This document shows positions 11,912 through 23,802 of a stretch of DNA of 64,000 bases, in pieces (position 1 is the first letter of the stretch; each line of letters opens with the position of its first letter). Below the pieces are notes generated by a model. It saw only the letters and a list, made by a program, of their open reading frames with translations, was not told the origin of the DNA and did no database searches. The translations under genes and the position numbers were made by a program. Source of the stretch: Phanerodontia chrysosporium (taxonomy: Eukaryota; Basidiomycota; Agaricomycetes; Polyporales; Phanerochaetaceae); the NCBI GenBank assembly GCA_001910725.1, contig MJGA01000010.1, positions 620,001 through 684,000 on the forward strand, read 5' to 3'.

Positions 11912-13534
11912 TCAACCCTGTGCGAGCCAGACTCTTTCTGCCACCGCGAGGAGCATCTCCCGCTCGACGCCCCCCAGCAGGGCCCGCGCGGGAGCGCCGC
12001 GTGGCGCCCAGCCGCCGTCGCCTTCCCCGCCTTCTGCCACGGGACACTCATCAGGATCGTCGCCCTCCCTACGCGGCACCTCGAGGCGCATGTGAATCCC
12101 AGGCGGCACCCGCCGGAGCACGCCTGCGAGCACCGTGCAGACGCCGTCGCGCAGGAGCGCGTCCGCACCCGGGGCGGCCGAGGCTGCGGCCGGCGGTGAT
12201 GTCCTTGCAGCGGTAAGGTGGAAGACATGGCAGAGGTACCAGAGCGCGTCCTTGCGAGCGAGACCTGCGACACGGCGTCCCCGAGGCGTCTCCGCGCGGA
12301 CGTTGCCGTGCGCGGACGGAGGCTCCTTTGCCTTGGGCGGCGGCTTCTGCGGGGAGGGTTGCGGCGGCAGTCTTGTCTGTGGGAGCTGCGGGCTCGGCCT
12401 GGCTGTTTCTCCGCTATCGTCTCGCGCGCGTGCATTCGCGAGTCGGTGCAGGTCTTCTGTTGCCGGCAGAGGTGGGTAGAGTTTCTCGAGCTCACGCGCT
12501 GCGGCGAGGCCTAGCGCCGCGATGGCGCTCTGCATGGACGCAGTGAGACGACAGCTTCCAGGGTCGCCCGAGAGTTCGTCGAGGGCGCCCAGCGTGGTGC
12601 GTAGTAGATCCATGGCGTCTGGCCGGATGTCGTACATGCTCTCCTCGGCACGTCGGGAAGGCGATTCGGCGGTCATATCGGTCGAGAAGATAGCAGATAA
12701 ATGGGCTAATGAGAGCGGATAGAAGCTCGACACGACAGGGATGAGCACCGAACTTGACAGTCGACCAATGAAAGCGTCCGTTCGGGCACAGGAAGTTGAG
12801 CTGTCCCTCCGGCGAGACGGAGAGAGGAGCGGCAAAACAGCAAGTACCAGATGGCGAAGCATATCTCCAAGAGCCTGCATGACGGCAGAAGTCGCACTAG
12901 TGGGTGATTCAGGTGACAGAAGAGTGGCCAGAGTGGCAGACAGAGAATCCAGAGCACGATTGGCGGCCAGAGCATACGTCTCAATCGAGACAGCGGACGG
13001 TTCCTTCCGTCGAGCCTTAGTAAGCGTGTCCAGGCATGAAAGGCAGATAACACGCCGCGCGGCTTAAATAATTCCGGAAGCGGAGGTTCTGAGATGTAAT
13101 TGTTAGTCGGCAGTTGGCCAATGGGGCGCATATATGCGTCTGAAATGAGAGGTGTAGTACGTACTGAAGGGTGTGGTGCTAGGGGCGCGTTGCGAATGTC
13201 CTTCAGCATGCGCTGGTTCTTGTGGTGCAGACGTCAAAGAGTTCTTCTTCTTTGACTTCTTCTTGCTCGATACAGGCGTTGGTGCTGGGCATGACGGCGT
13301 TGCTTCCTGGTTGCTGGAGGCTCTGGTAGCCACGCGGTTTGCAGTGGACTCTGAGTGGAAGGTCACCACGACGTCAAGTACCGTAATTTGCCATGAGAGC
13401 GCACCTAGAAGCTGGGCGTCATGCCTCGCTTGCAGCTCTCGAAGCTCCTTCTCTAGTTCCTCAATGCGTGCACGCCACGGTTCGGACGATTCTCGCGAAA
13501 TTGTAGCAGGCGCGACGTCGCGTAAGGGGAACAT
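11912..13534 (-). CDS. Unknown protein, helical, with N-terminal coiled coil
   Basis: I do not recognise this protein. The first exon, from an ATG at 13534, reads a heptad-like charged helix (EELEKELRELQARHDAQ) and then a Ser/Lys-rich stretch with KKKSKKK. The long downstream frame ends at 11912 and can be read upstream to about 13062 as amphipathic helices. It continues through a Pro-rich segment (about 12280-12370) into a helical C-terminal domain. An intron from GTACGT at 13164 to an AAG acceptor at 13063 joins the two in frame; this pairing is a guess because the acceptor is weak. A shorter model would start at the ATG at 12676. Codon use and helical periodicity argue that it is real. It lies convergent with nothing and upstream of the - strand core block. 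Confidence 0.45.
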
Positions 13535-14059
13535 ATGCTGCAGCTCGATCACATATGCTGATGTATCGTGGGGTCAGTACGCGTAACTCCTCATGGACGT
13601 TACGTGAGTCGACACACATGCGCACGTTTGGCCTGCAGGCTTGTGCCGCAGCGCGATCAATGCCTGGAAGCAATCTTGTGAGCACAACGAGCTTGAAGAG
13701 GGGGCAGGGCGTACAATCGCAAGTCGAAGGTTGTCCGAGTGCTTCATCGCTGCACGAGGCGATAGAAGAGATCGAAAGTGAGAGCAAGAACGACGCGTGA
13801 GGCTGCAGACATGGAGTGACAGCACGTTACGCGTCACGGTCGTTCGGCTCCTGCATGTCACGCCTTGTTCGTGTGAGGCCGTCAAAACTGGATAATCGGT
13901 ACTGTCGTGAGGCAGAGTGGACGAACACAGACACTTCCTCGAGAGGTGTATGCACTTGCTGTATACGGGATCTGTCGTGATAACATTCCTCTACCTGTAT
14001 TCGTGTACAACATACCAAGCTAGATTACGGCGACGCAGCACGACAGGAGCGAGACATAT
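13535..14059. other. Intergenic between the unknown gene and SMN
   Basis: About 525 bases holding the 3' flank of SMN and the upstream region of the unknown - strand gene. Short open frames on the - strand (about 13574-13885) could be a further upstream exon of the unknown gene, but I could not splice them in frame. Confidence 0.4.
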
Positions 14060-15045
14060 CTAGCGTTGCGTCTCAATGAGGTCGTCCATGGTTGCGTCGG
14101 CCTCGGCGGCCTCGCCCTCGCCTTCATCCTCTCCTTCAGCCGATTTTGATCGATTGCCTTGACCTTGATAATGCCTATGGTACTACGCAACCAGGTCGGT
14201 GAGAAGAAACGAAGCATGACGGCTGCACGTACATGATATACCGCAGTCCAATATCCGCTCCAGTACATGGCGTTGAGCGCCTTTTCAAACGCTTCATCCT
14301 GGTCGACAATGGTTCCAGAGGGACCAGGCAGATAAGACTGCGCGGAGTGGGCAGAAGACTCCGCACCACGCTCTGCGTCGCCGTTGGCAGCCAGACTGGG
14401 GTCATGAGAAGGAACAAAAGTGTTGTAATCATGTGGTTTGGAATCGGTGCCTTGCCCGGCTGTAGCAGCGCTGCCGCCGTTATCTTTGCCCTTGCCCTTG
14501 CCGTTGGCTAATTTGGATGGGCTAGGTGGGACATTGTACCACCTGCAGAGCGGGCGAGATTCAGCTGTAGGCCAAGGCATACCAAAAGAGACTCACAATG
14601 GCGACCTTTTGACGGGCTCCTCCTTCCACTTTTTCGACTTTCCGTGATATGCCTAGATGACCCCATGAGTCAGAGCCACTGAAAAGTGCTGGCGACTCAC
14701 CTCATACTCCGCAGTCGCAGAGTTCCAGGCATCAATGAGCGCAGAGTCGTCCCAGATCTCCTCCTGCGTCAGCTCCCTGCTCTCCTCCTCTTCCTCGGCA
14801 TACTCTTCGTGCCCCTCGTTCTCCTGGCCGCCGCCTCCGTAGTTCATGGCGTCGGCATCGTTCCCGGGGTCGTCCCAATGCTGGACGTGTTGGGGGTTGC
14901 GTCTAGGAGGCGCCTTTGTGTGCGTCCTCCGCTTTTTAGCTGGGGGCTGATGTGTGGAGGGAAGGGGCGGACCTAACTGTGCGGGGCCGCCAGCCTGCGG
15001 CGCTGCGATGTCGTCGTAGGACACTAGAGTCCGCCTGTCCGCCAT
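14060..15045 (-). CDS. SMN1: Survival motor neuron (SMN) homologue
   Basis: SMN oligomers, with Gemin2, load Sm proteins onto spliceosomal snRNAs. Four exons (15045-14701, 14652-14597, 14542-14233, 14182-14060) give about 277 residues. The Gemin2-binding helix is clear at about residues 95-115: IWDDSALIDAWNSA, matching the WDD...LI.A.. pattern of SMN. The oligomerising YG box is near the end (MYWSGYWTAVYH). The last intron falls just after that YH, and the frame then resumes with an acidic tail ending MDDLIETQR. A basic segment (KKRRTHTK) precedes the Gemin2 helix. No Tudor domain is visible, as in fission yeast Smn1. All introns are GT-AG and in phase. It is the first gene of a head-to-tail - strand series. 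Confidence 0.88.
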
Positions 15046-15376
15046 TCCCGCAAGTCCTGAGAGCGAACGCGTACGAAAGCAAGGCGTGTGCGAATCAGCC
15101 GCCCACGTTGAACGAGCGGCACTGCATGCCTGGCTCGTTTTGGCAATTGTAGTGGTCATGGAGGATGGAATACTGTGTAGTCTACATGCATGCCAAAGCA
15201 TCGCAATGCTGATGGATATCTATAACAAATGCTGTAAATTTTGCTGTACACTAGGCTGGGGGTACCAGCAGTCTATTCTAAGTGGCAGACATGAGGACAG
15301 TGCTGCAGTAAGTTACACAATCTGCTGCCGACATACATAACGAACTACACCTTTATCTGCTTACTATCTCATTATT
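15046..15376. other. Intergenic, SMN upstream / calpain 3' flank
   Basis: About 330 bases with no open frame of note. It must contain the SMN promoter and the 3' UTR of the calpain gene, both read from the - strand. Confidence 0.5.
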
Positions 15377-18300
15377 TCACTTGAATTCCGCGGGTGTGGA
15401 GGTATACACAAGCAGCTTGAACGCAGCACATATGCCCGGGTTGAATGTGGACGGTACGATCGCGTACGAGCCCGGCTGCACGGTAACAGGACCGAGCGCA
15501 ACACCGCACACGGCGTCGGCATACGGCCCCGACGTCGCTACGAGCGATCCAATGGATCCATCGCTCCTCATCTGGAATAACGTCACATTGGTAGACACCG
15601 CGCCGTTGCGTTCCGCCAGCTGCAGCCGAATGCTGCGGACGAGTCAGCCCTGGAAGCGACATCCTCAGGAAGGCGGCACGTACATCACTTGTGACTGCAG
15701 GGCGAGCTTCATTTCGTACACTGGGTTGTGCTTGTACCGCTCGAACTTCGGCGCGCCTGCAGCAGATTCAGGTGTCCTGCAAACACGATGCCTCAGTCTC
15801 ATTCTCTGTCGTCCCAGCAGCAGACGCACCATTCCCCGCGTAAAGGCCTCTGGAACATGCCAGCGCCTTCATGTGGTATCGGCTTCAGCTCAAAGCGAGA
15901 GCCGCACTCGACGTTCAGAACGAACGGCCCCGTATGTCGGGTGTCAAACGCTGATACAATCACGGTGTAGTCCCCGGCTGCCCAGGACTCAGACCGCTGC
16001 TGTGGCGTCATGCGACGAGACACGCACCTCGAATATCGGCCGTTGCAGCCGCATGCCCGTAGTTGTACGCCCCAGAGGTCAGAGTGACGTCGTTCTGCGC
16101 GAAGCTACCTGCCTGTCAGACCAACGAGCAAGGAACGTTCCGTGCGACTTACTCAGCAATCCGCTGACCTTGTGACCACACCACGAGGGCGTTCAGTGGA
16201 ATACGTCGGTTGCCCTGAAGCGTAAGTCGAATTCGTGTCTTCCGATCCCTGGCAGCCATGCTTGCATTGGTGTCTGCGTGGACTCGCAAATGGTACTGAG
16301 GGTTGGACATGAATGTTGGGAGCGCAGGGTTGCCGCCTGCGGTTTTGCTCGTGAATGCTCCGGTCACCTGTGAATGGCGTCAGAACGGCCAGGGAGCCAT
16401 GCACTTGTATAGGTACCTTCTCGGCATAGGGAAGAGCTGTAGACTCGGTCTGCCACGAGATTGGGACGAAAGAGTATACAGTGATGGTAAACCCGACGTC
16501 CTCGTAGGGACCGTCATATGATGCTACCAGAGACAGAACTGGGTCCGATGTTTTCACTTTGACCTGAGGTGCGCATCAAAACAAGAATTTGCTGAGAATG
16601 CATACGTTGACTTACCAGTACTTGCGTATTATTGGTGTACTCGCCCTACAATGGCCTATCAGGGCACCCCGCTGGGCGATATATTGCGTGACTGACCTTC
16701 AGAACGTCCAAGGCAGCACTACTCTGTCCGTCAACAGACAACGAGATGAACTGGCCGATGCGTTTCGTATCGATAACATGGCGAGTGAGCAGAAACCAGA
16801 CCTCCACTTCCCGGCGGTCATGCTCAGCTCTAGAGATGCGAAGATCCAGGTTATAATGTGAAGCTAGCTCTTCGTCATCTCCCGCACCGAGCCTTAAAAT
16901 TGTGGCTACGCACGAAGTGTGTCCTCAACAGATCCGTCGTTCTTCCAGAGCCTACAATACCGGTTAGACTGCGCGGGGAAAGACGAGATATGATTCAGAC
17001 CCATGGAAGCTGAGGCAATGCGAGAATAGAGCCGGGTCCCAGCTGAGATAAACCCCGTCAAAAGCGGCACAGACATCGTCCCACGCAATCCGAAAAACAC
17101 CTGAGACCAATTATCAGCGGCTGTCCAAAAGCTTTCCGATGCGAGACCACTGACGCGAGCTGGCACTGCTTGCGTCTTCTAGCGCAAGCCTGCCGATGTC
17201 CGGTTCATCTCCGCTTGCCGCATTGATAGCTATGTCTTGCCAGGGGTCGAGGATAACGAGGATGCGCTCGTCCGCGTACTCCTGGATATCTGTGCGTGCA
17301 CGTCAGAGTGGTGTATGCTGGTCACGTTGTGATTTCAGCCACCTATGACGGCGTAGTTGTGTGCGGATAGCAAGGAAAGGCTTCCGATGGCGCCCAGCCG
17401 CAGCTCCGCTCCGGTGCCTAGCGTAACCATACATCGCCTGCATTTTATGAGACCTCTGCATGCTGCATGGGGATGTACGACGGATACCTTCCGAGAAAGC
17501 CTTGAATAGCCTGGCCCATGTCTTTTCCCGTTCGAAATGCGGACTGAACTCTTGGTCATAACTCGCATCACGACACCATGATTGGCTTCGGAGCGTACCT
17601 TGCAATATCTATGTGCTCGGGTATCCATCCAGTGAGGGTACTATGCGAAGGTTAGCACCACCCGTCGCGAATACAACGAAAAGGCGCACTAGAGATCTGT
17701 TGTCGATAGTCTAGCACGCAAGCGTCAACACGGATGACGTAGGGACAAGGAGAGGACGCACGAGCCAGGAAATTCGTAACCGCCCATAAGCTTCATATAC
17801 TGGAAATATGTAAGTATCAGCACTGTGCAAGGTGGGAGCGTACGCACAGCTTTTTCTAGGAGTGCAGGCCAGAGTTCACGCTTTGTCCCAGTTGATAGGC
17901 ACATCATAGTGCCATCGGGATGGCAGGGCAGATCGGAGTGAATGTCTGCGAAGACGTCTGGCCAGCCGTTGTTGCAGGATAGCCTCTTCACGTACCGACT
18001 CGACGATAGGTACCGTTGAATAGGACCTTGACTGAGTAGGCGCTTGCAGAAGGGACCGGTAGCCCCGAGCGGTCTTGAGGATATAACGCAGAGACTCCAA
18101 GCTGTCGGGGCGCTCAGCACAGCAAGCCGACAGGCATAGAAGAGCGCTACCTTTGTGTCGAATTTCCTATTGTGAGCGATGCATACGGCTATGGACGCGC
18201 AGAAAGAGCAGTCAGAAACAATGTGCTGGGAAACGTCTTCGGGAAGCAAAGCTTGCGGAGAGCTGCAGACTGCGCAGCCATCGACGACGGGATTGCGCCA

Positions 18301-18863
18301 CATGGCCGACTGTTTGGTTTGCTCCTCTGAGAGCGCAGGCTGTGCGAGGTCCGCTCTGAGCGCTTGTGAGGGCGGTGCTGTCGGTGATATGCAGAAACGA
18401 CGCACGTCTGCGAGGAACCAGCGTCGGACCAGACGGGATACGTCCTTCCGTTCACGACGGACGACTTTTGTAGCACGAGGCGCTGCTCTCCTGCTCAGGG
18501 CGGTTAGAGCAGCCCGAACAACGCTCCTGAACGCTCTGACGCACGTTCCGAGAAAGGGTCGCGTGCGACAGGAGCGACATCCTTACTGGCCTTGATCTTC
18601 TCCGCGCGGCCGAGCGCCTTTGCGGCCTCCGCCTTCCAGCGTGCGCGGGCAACGACGTCTGGGCTGGTGCGGCTGAGATGCAGGAACTCCTCGGCAGCCT
18701 TGACGTAGTGCTTGAACGCGCCGCTGAAGTCGCCGGCGAGCTCAGCCCTGGTCGCCCTGGTGTACAACGTCTGGGGCTTGAGCTTGGAGACGGCACGCGG
18801 AGACGGCGAGCGGCGTTGAGGGCGTACCTCGGCGTCGTGGGCCGTCGTGGGCCGCGCAGCCAT
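15377..18863 (-). CDS. palB: PalB/Rim13-type calpain (CAPN7-like cysteine protease)
   Basis: In fungi this protease is recruited by ESCRT-III to process the pH-response regulator PacC/Rim101. The order of domains fits. An N-terminal MIT domain at about residues 25-85 reads YTRATRAELAGDFSGAFKHY. The catalytic Cys lies in IVSDCSFCAS (about 18206-18240), followed by LWPALLEKA...LMGGYEFPGS (about 17770-17880). The catalytic His is in LSAHNYAVIG (about 17340-17370). The last triad segment reads ILDPWQD (about 17235-17265) where calpains have NPW. Two C2-like beta domains follow, ending with PGSYAIVPSTF before the stop at 15377. It has many short introns; I mapped the ends and domains but not every splice site. 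The start is the ATG at 18863, before the MIT domain. The protein is expected to be roughly 850-900 residues. Confidence 0.85.
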
Positions 18864-19140
18864 GTTTGTGTGCGTTGCAGACGTGAGTGGGCTCTGCCAA
18901 GTCACAATTCCCAATCGCCCCAGGAGCCGATGCCTGGCACGTGACAGGCACCGCTTCGGAAAACGCCACAAAGCCGTCGCTAGACGCCCCGACTAATCTC
19001 CGCATGCGAGAAGCCCAGGTTCGGAACGAATAGAGGATAGTTTCGCACGAAGAACTCTGTCTTACTAAATGAGTTGTACAAGTACAGAGAGGTTAGCATA
19101 GTAACGTATACGGTCTAGCATGTTATATATATCTTAATAC

Positions 19141-21552
19141 TCAGTGTTCCTCCGGGTTTTCAAACTGCATCGTCACCCAGAGTCCACCCTGCACGTACAT
19201 CGTCAGGTGCGATTTGAACACAACCTTGTCCTTGCCATCAGAGATCGACGAGGCCGCCCAGCCTGGAGGCGCCACCGATTGCGGGCTAACCTCGGGGTGC
19301 AGTTCTATCTTTGAGACGCGCTGAAGCAGCCGGATGAGCATGAACGACGTCTCGTTGTACGCAAACTGCGGAAACCACATGAGTAATCCGGCGCACACAG
19401 TAGTAGTCAGCAACAGCTCACCTGTTGACCCAGGCAAATCCGCGGACCTGCGTTGAACGGCAGGAAGATGAACGGGTTCGGCGTCAGGTACTTGCCCAGG
19501 CGCTCGTCCAAGAAACGGTCAGGGTCGAACTTGTCGGCTACGACAATGAACCTTCAGCGAATGCAGACACAGTGCGCGTAGGACATACCATCAGGACCCC
19601 ACAGATCCTTGCGGCGGTGCATGACGAAGACAGAGTACATGCAGCGCGTGCCCGCAGGAACGTAGAAGTCGCCCTCAGGAGACGGCCAGACCGTGGACGC
19701 GGTGCTAAAGCGGACGTTGAAGGGCCTGCATGCGCAATGCATCAGCTCCGCTGCACCAGACGGTGAGATTCCCCCTGCGGACTTACACAGGCGGGTACAT
19801 GCGCAGGACCTCGTTGATGAACGCGCGCAGATATTTCATGTCGCGGATGTCGTCGTACGTCGGGCGGCGCGTGCCGACGGTGTCGAGGATCTCCTTCCGC
19901 AGGCGCTGCAGGATGTCCGGGTGCTCCGCGAGCATGTACCCCGCCATCGTGAGCGTGATCGCCGTCTGGAGCAAGGGCGGCGTGTGTCAGAGCGGGGCGC
20001 CGGGAGCAGAGGGCAGCGCGCCTACCGTGTCGCGTCCCGCGAGCAGGATGTTCAGCGTCTCGTCGTGGATGATCTGCGGATCTGCAGGGGCACCGGGCAT
20101 GAGCCTCGTGCGGGCGGCGGCGCGTCGCGGCGGAGAAGGGGCTACGCACCGTCCGTGAGCTTGACCAGGTGCTCGAGCAGCGTCTCGCCGTCCGCGACGG
20201 CCTCCTCGGCCTGCGCGTCCGCGCCCTTGGCCTTGCGCGCAAGCGCGTCGCGCAGCAGCGGCTGGATGAACTCGTCCATGACGCGCGTGTGCTTCTCGAC
20301 CTTGTTCTCCCAGAACTCCCACAGCGGCCACGCGGCCGTGTACCGGCTGCGGCGCGCGGACGCGAGCTGCGCCTGGAGGAACGCGTGCGCGAAGCGGTTT
20401 GCGGGGTGCTCCGCGTCGTGCGTGTCGTGCTGCGCCTGCGGCGCCGTCGGTGGGTGCGGCAGCGGCGCGGAGAGCGAGCGCACGTCTTGGCCGAAGAGGA
20501 ATTCCGTAGCAGAGTCGAGCGTGAAGCGCGAGACGAGGTCCTGATCCCGCGTCAGTGGGCTGTGACAGGGACGGGAGCTAAGACATACCTGCCAATCGAT
20601 GGGCACACCCTCCGACAAACGTGCCTTTGCGAGCTTCAATGCATCTTCTGCGTGTCTGGATACATTATGATTGCAAAGAGTCTCGGTGAGCCTGGTAATT
20701 TTGGTATCTTGCACTGAATGTTTACCTATCGAACACGTCAAAGTGCGATATGCGATCGCGGCTGAAGAATGGACGGGTCATGGCGCGGTGGAACCTACGC
20801 AGCACTTCAGAAGAGGCGATAGAACGCGGACGACACGGACGCACTTCCAGAGGTCGCCATCGGCGTTGAAGACACCCGTACCGAGTAGTGACTTCATCTG
20901 CGCAGAGAACACTGCCCCCTTCTCATAGCTGGTAAAGTCTGTCGCCAAAATCCTCTGCAAAAGGCCGTCATGACACCAGCGCCAAAGTCCAACCCAAAAG
21001 ACAGACCTTGATGTACTCGGGCTCCGCAGTGAAGAACTGGACCAGAGATAAGCGCATGAAACACCGGGCGGGCGGGGGCGGGGGCGGCCACGCACCCTAT
21101 CCTGGAAGAGCATCCGGAAGTTGTACGTCCAGCCATACTGCCTGCCAAACTCGGAGAGGCGGTATCCTGCAGCACACGGGGAGAGTCTCAGCGCCGTGCG
21201 CGTGCACGCCATGCAGGGAAAACAACAGAAACGCACCGGGGATGTGCTCCTCGACCTCGCTGTTGTTGCGCCGCATGAGGTCGAGGCCGCCGGGGTACCG
21301 CGCCTCGACGGCGGGCGGGAGGCGCGCGCCGCGCGCGGCGGCCTCGCGTGCGACGCGGTGGGCGCGCAGCTGCACGAGGGCCGTGAGCGCGACGGGCCAG
21401 GAGAGGACGCATGCGAGCGCGAGGGCCCACGCGGGGGCGGCGGTGCCGGCGAACGCGCGCGCGGCGTGTGCTGCGAGGAGCACCGCGGCGGGGGGCGCGA
21501 GGAGGAGGGGCAGCTGCGGGAGGAGGTACTGCAGACCGGGCGGAAGCGCCAT
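19141..21552 (-). CDS. Cytochrome P450, CYP63/CYP52-like
   Basis: A haem monooxygenase, membrane-anchored in the ER by its hydrophobic N-terminus ([18 protein letters not shown] plus a second hydrophobic stretch). The motifs in order are: I-helix LAGRDT near 20030, the K-helix ExxR in [11 protein letters not shown] near 19800, and the haem loop [10 protein letters not shown] near 19430-19460, preceded by [11 protein letters not shown]. The stop is at 19141 after a C-terminal acidic tail. The gene has about seven or more introns, each 50-80 nt. The family call rests on the overall layout and the N-terminal pattern of wood-decay fungus CYP63 (fatty-acid/alkane-type) enzymes. It is an inference, and the substrate is not known. 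Confidence 0.88.
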
Positions 21553-22016
21553 CGTCGCGGGAGAAGGACGAGGTGGGCGAAAGTGGTGGGAAGCGAGCAG
21601 AGAGCGGGGAGTCGCTGCGTCGTCTATCACTCCAGGTTTATATCCCGCGCACAGGGGCAGACTGGGAGTAGTGACATCGCCGATTGTCTGACGTGTTTGA
21701 GGTGAGTAGGCAAGCCAGGCCAGGGGAGCAGGCTGTCTGCAGTTGATTTGCTTCCGCAAGAAGAACTCGGGAGTACGAGCAACTCGGTTTACCCGTCGCT
21801 ACTCATGTGAAATCATGGGCAGATCGTGGTCAACAGGCAACAATCAATCGACAGGGTGAGACGCACAGCACAGACGCCACGACGGAGACAGCTCGCTCCA
21901 TATTCAATACATACAGAACTACACAGGTGACATGGAAAAAAGACATGCGTCTTCTCACAACCATGCGTACACAGAAGGTCTCGCAAACCAGTATCCAAGC
22001 CGCATCCACGAGCCAT
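21553..22016. other. Intergenic between P450 and eIF5
   Basis: About 460 bases containing the P450 upstream region and the eIF5 3' UTR. No gene is seen. Confidence 0.6.
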
Positions 22017-23315
22017 CTACTCCTCGTCAGAGTCATCCTCCGCTTCCTCCAGCCACTTAAGGAACGGCTCGCTAGCCTTCCGAACCTTCTTGCTGGTGTC
22101 GCGGTCGACGTACTTCTTGCTAACGTGGGTACCCCACTGGGTGATGACCGACTCCTCCAAGATGTCCGTCTGGTAGAACTCCATCAGGATCTTTGGCACA
22201 GAGGGGATGAGCTCGGGGTAGGTCAAGCCGACGAGGCGTTCGATCCCTCCGAGTAGGGACTTCTGGTGCTTCTCGGATGTCACCATCTACACAAGACGTC
22301 AGCGCTGGCTCCTGGACAGACAGACCGCTGCTTACCTTCTTGAAGAGAGGAGCAGTCTTCGGAATCTCCTTGACGATGTCCTCAGTAAAGAGGGTCTGGG
22401 CAAGCACCTGCACGGCCTTGTGCTTCTTCGCGATGCCGAGCTCCTCCGCCTTCTTGTACACCTCGACGGGGCCGGCAGTGCGGTTGTCTTGCGCCCAGAA
22501 GCCGAGTTGCTTGTAGGGGCTGTCGGCATCCTCGTCATCGTCGTCATCATCTCCCAAGGCGAGGTTCGCCATCAGACTCTCCGCAGCCTTGGTGCGGGCC
22601 TTGACGGCCTCCTCCGAAGTGTCAACCGACCAGTCCTCCTTGGCGAGCTGTGACTCTGCGGCGAGCTCCGCAGCCTCCGCCTTGATGCGCTTAGTCAGCT
22701 CGTCGTCGCTCTCGCCGTCGAGCTCTCCGTCAATGGGAGGGGTGGCCGCCTCGGCATGAGCGCCACCATTCGAGGGGCTGTCTGCGCCGCCCTTCTTCGA
22801 CTTGCCCTTCTTGGACGTCTTGGGAGGGTTCTTCAGAATGAAGGTGGTGAGCTTGTGTCTCATGTCGACGCCAGTGCGCTCGCCGCAGGCTTTGCAGTCA
22901 CGGATGATCTCATCCTGCTTCGTAATGATGAGGTCCGTCTCAGGGTTCTTGCACGACTTGCAGAGGACAAACTTGTCGATGAACCCGTCGAGGAGCTCGC
23001 GCAGCTTGGTCGCGTCGTGAGCACCGTTGACAATGTAACGGTCGTTCTTCTCGTCGAAAGACGTCTGCGCGCCGAGCTCGCAGCCGAAGTACTTGGTGGG
23101 GTACGTGGGAGGACGGGACAGCGCCCGGGCGACGTCGGACATGTTGGGAATGACGGTCTTGATACCGTTGCCTTTGCCCTCGATTTTAGTGAGCAGGAGG
23201 GGCATGCTGCGAACTCAATCAGATTCCAGCCGCAGACAGCACGCTTTGCAACTCACCGGTAGCGGTAGAACTTGTCATCGACATCGCGACGAATGTTGAC
23301 AATACCAGCAGCCAT
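22017..23315 (-). CDS. TIF5: Translation initiation factor eIF5
   Basis: eIF5 is the GTPase-activating protein for eIF2 in the 43S complex and also bridges eIF3 and eIF1. Three exons (23315-23257, 23206-22336, 22286-22017) give about 399 residues. The N-terminus reads DKFYRYR then [14 protein letters not shown], the highly conserved catalytic-arginine region. The C4 zinc ribbon CKSCKNPET...CKACG lies at about residues 105-130. A Lys-rich linker and acidic stretches follow. The C-terminal W2 HEAT domain ends in the acidic/aromatic box [13 protein letters not shown], which contacts eIF2-beta. All introns are GT-AG and in phase. The length agrees with yeast eIF5 (405 residues, from general knowledge). 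Confidence 0.96.
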
Positions 23316-23802
23316 CTTGGATAGTTAGGTTTTAACGCTACGATGTGCCAGTTAGGAGCGAGCGTCGCAAAATGAAGACGATACACGTACAAGAAAGCTA
23401 GAGAGTCGAAACGGGTGGTTACAGTCTTTATGCCGGGATATAGCGATTGGAGGCCGAAGCATGAATCCTCTGTTTTCACAGAAGATGTCGGGGTGTGTAG
23501 AGGAGTAGGGCGAAATCGTGAAGGTCGGTGGGAGGGCGACGTTTACGCAGCTGTGTACGGGATGGTGGTGGTAGAAGACGAGGCATCACGCTAATTTTCC
23601 ACGGATTATACAGCCCTCGGCAATTGCCGGTTCCGGTCCAAAGCGGGAACGCGTGTTCATAGCGTGTTCACCCCGGCTCAACGCTTCGGAAGTTCGCTCT
23701 CGCTCCGATGAAATGGTCAAAGGGAGGCATGCATAAAATTGTGCTCTACATGGCTATCCGGAAATACAGCATCCACGGAGCGGAAATCAAAAATCATGGA
23801 AT
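23316..23802. other. Intergenic between eIF5 and Dbp3
   Basis: About 490 bases holding the eIF5 promoter and the Dbp3 3' UTR. No gene is seen. Confidence 0.6.

Noticed and set aside
19669..20544. A 283-codon open frame on + across the P450
   Set aside because: It is the antisense of P450 exons, which carry clear P450 motifs.
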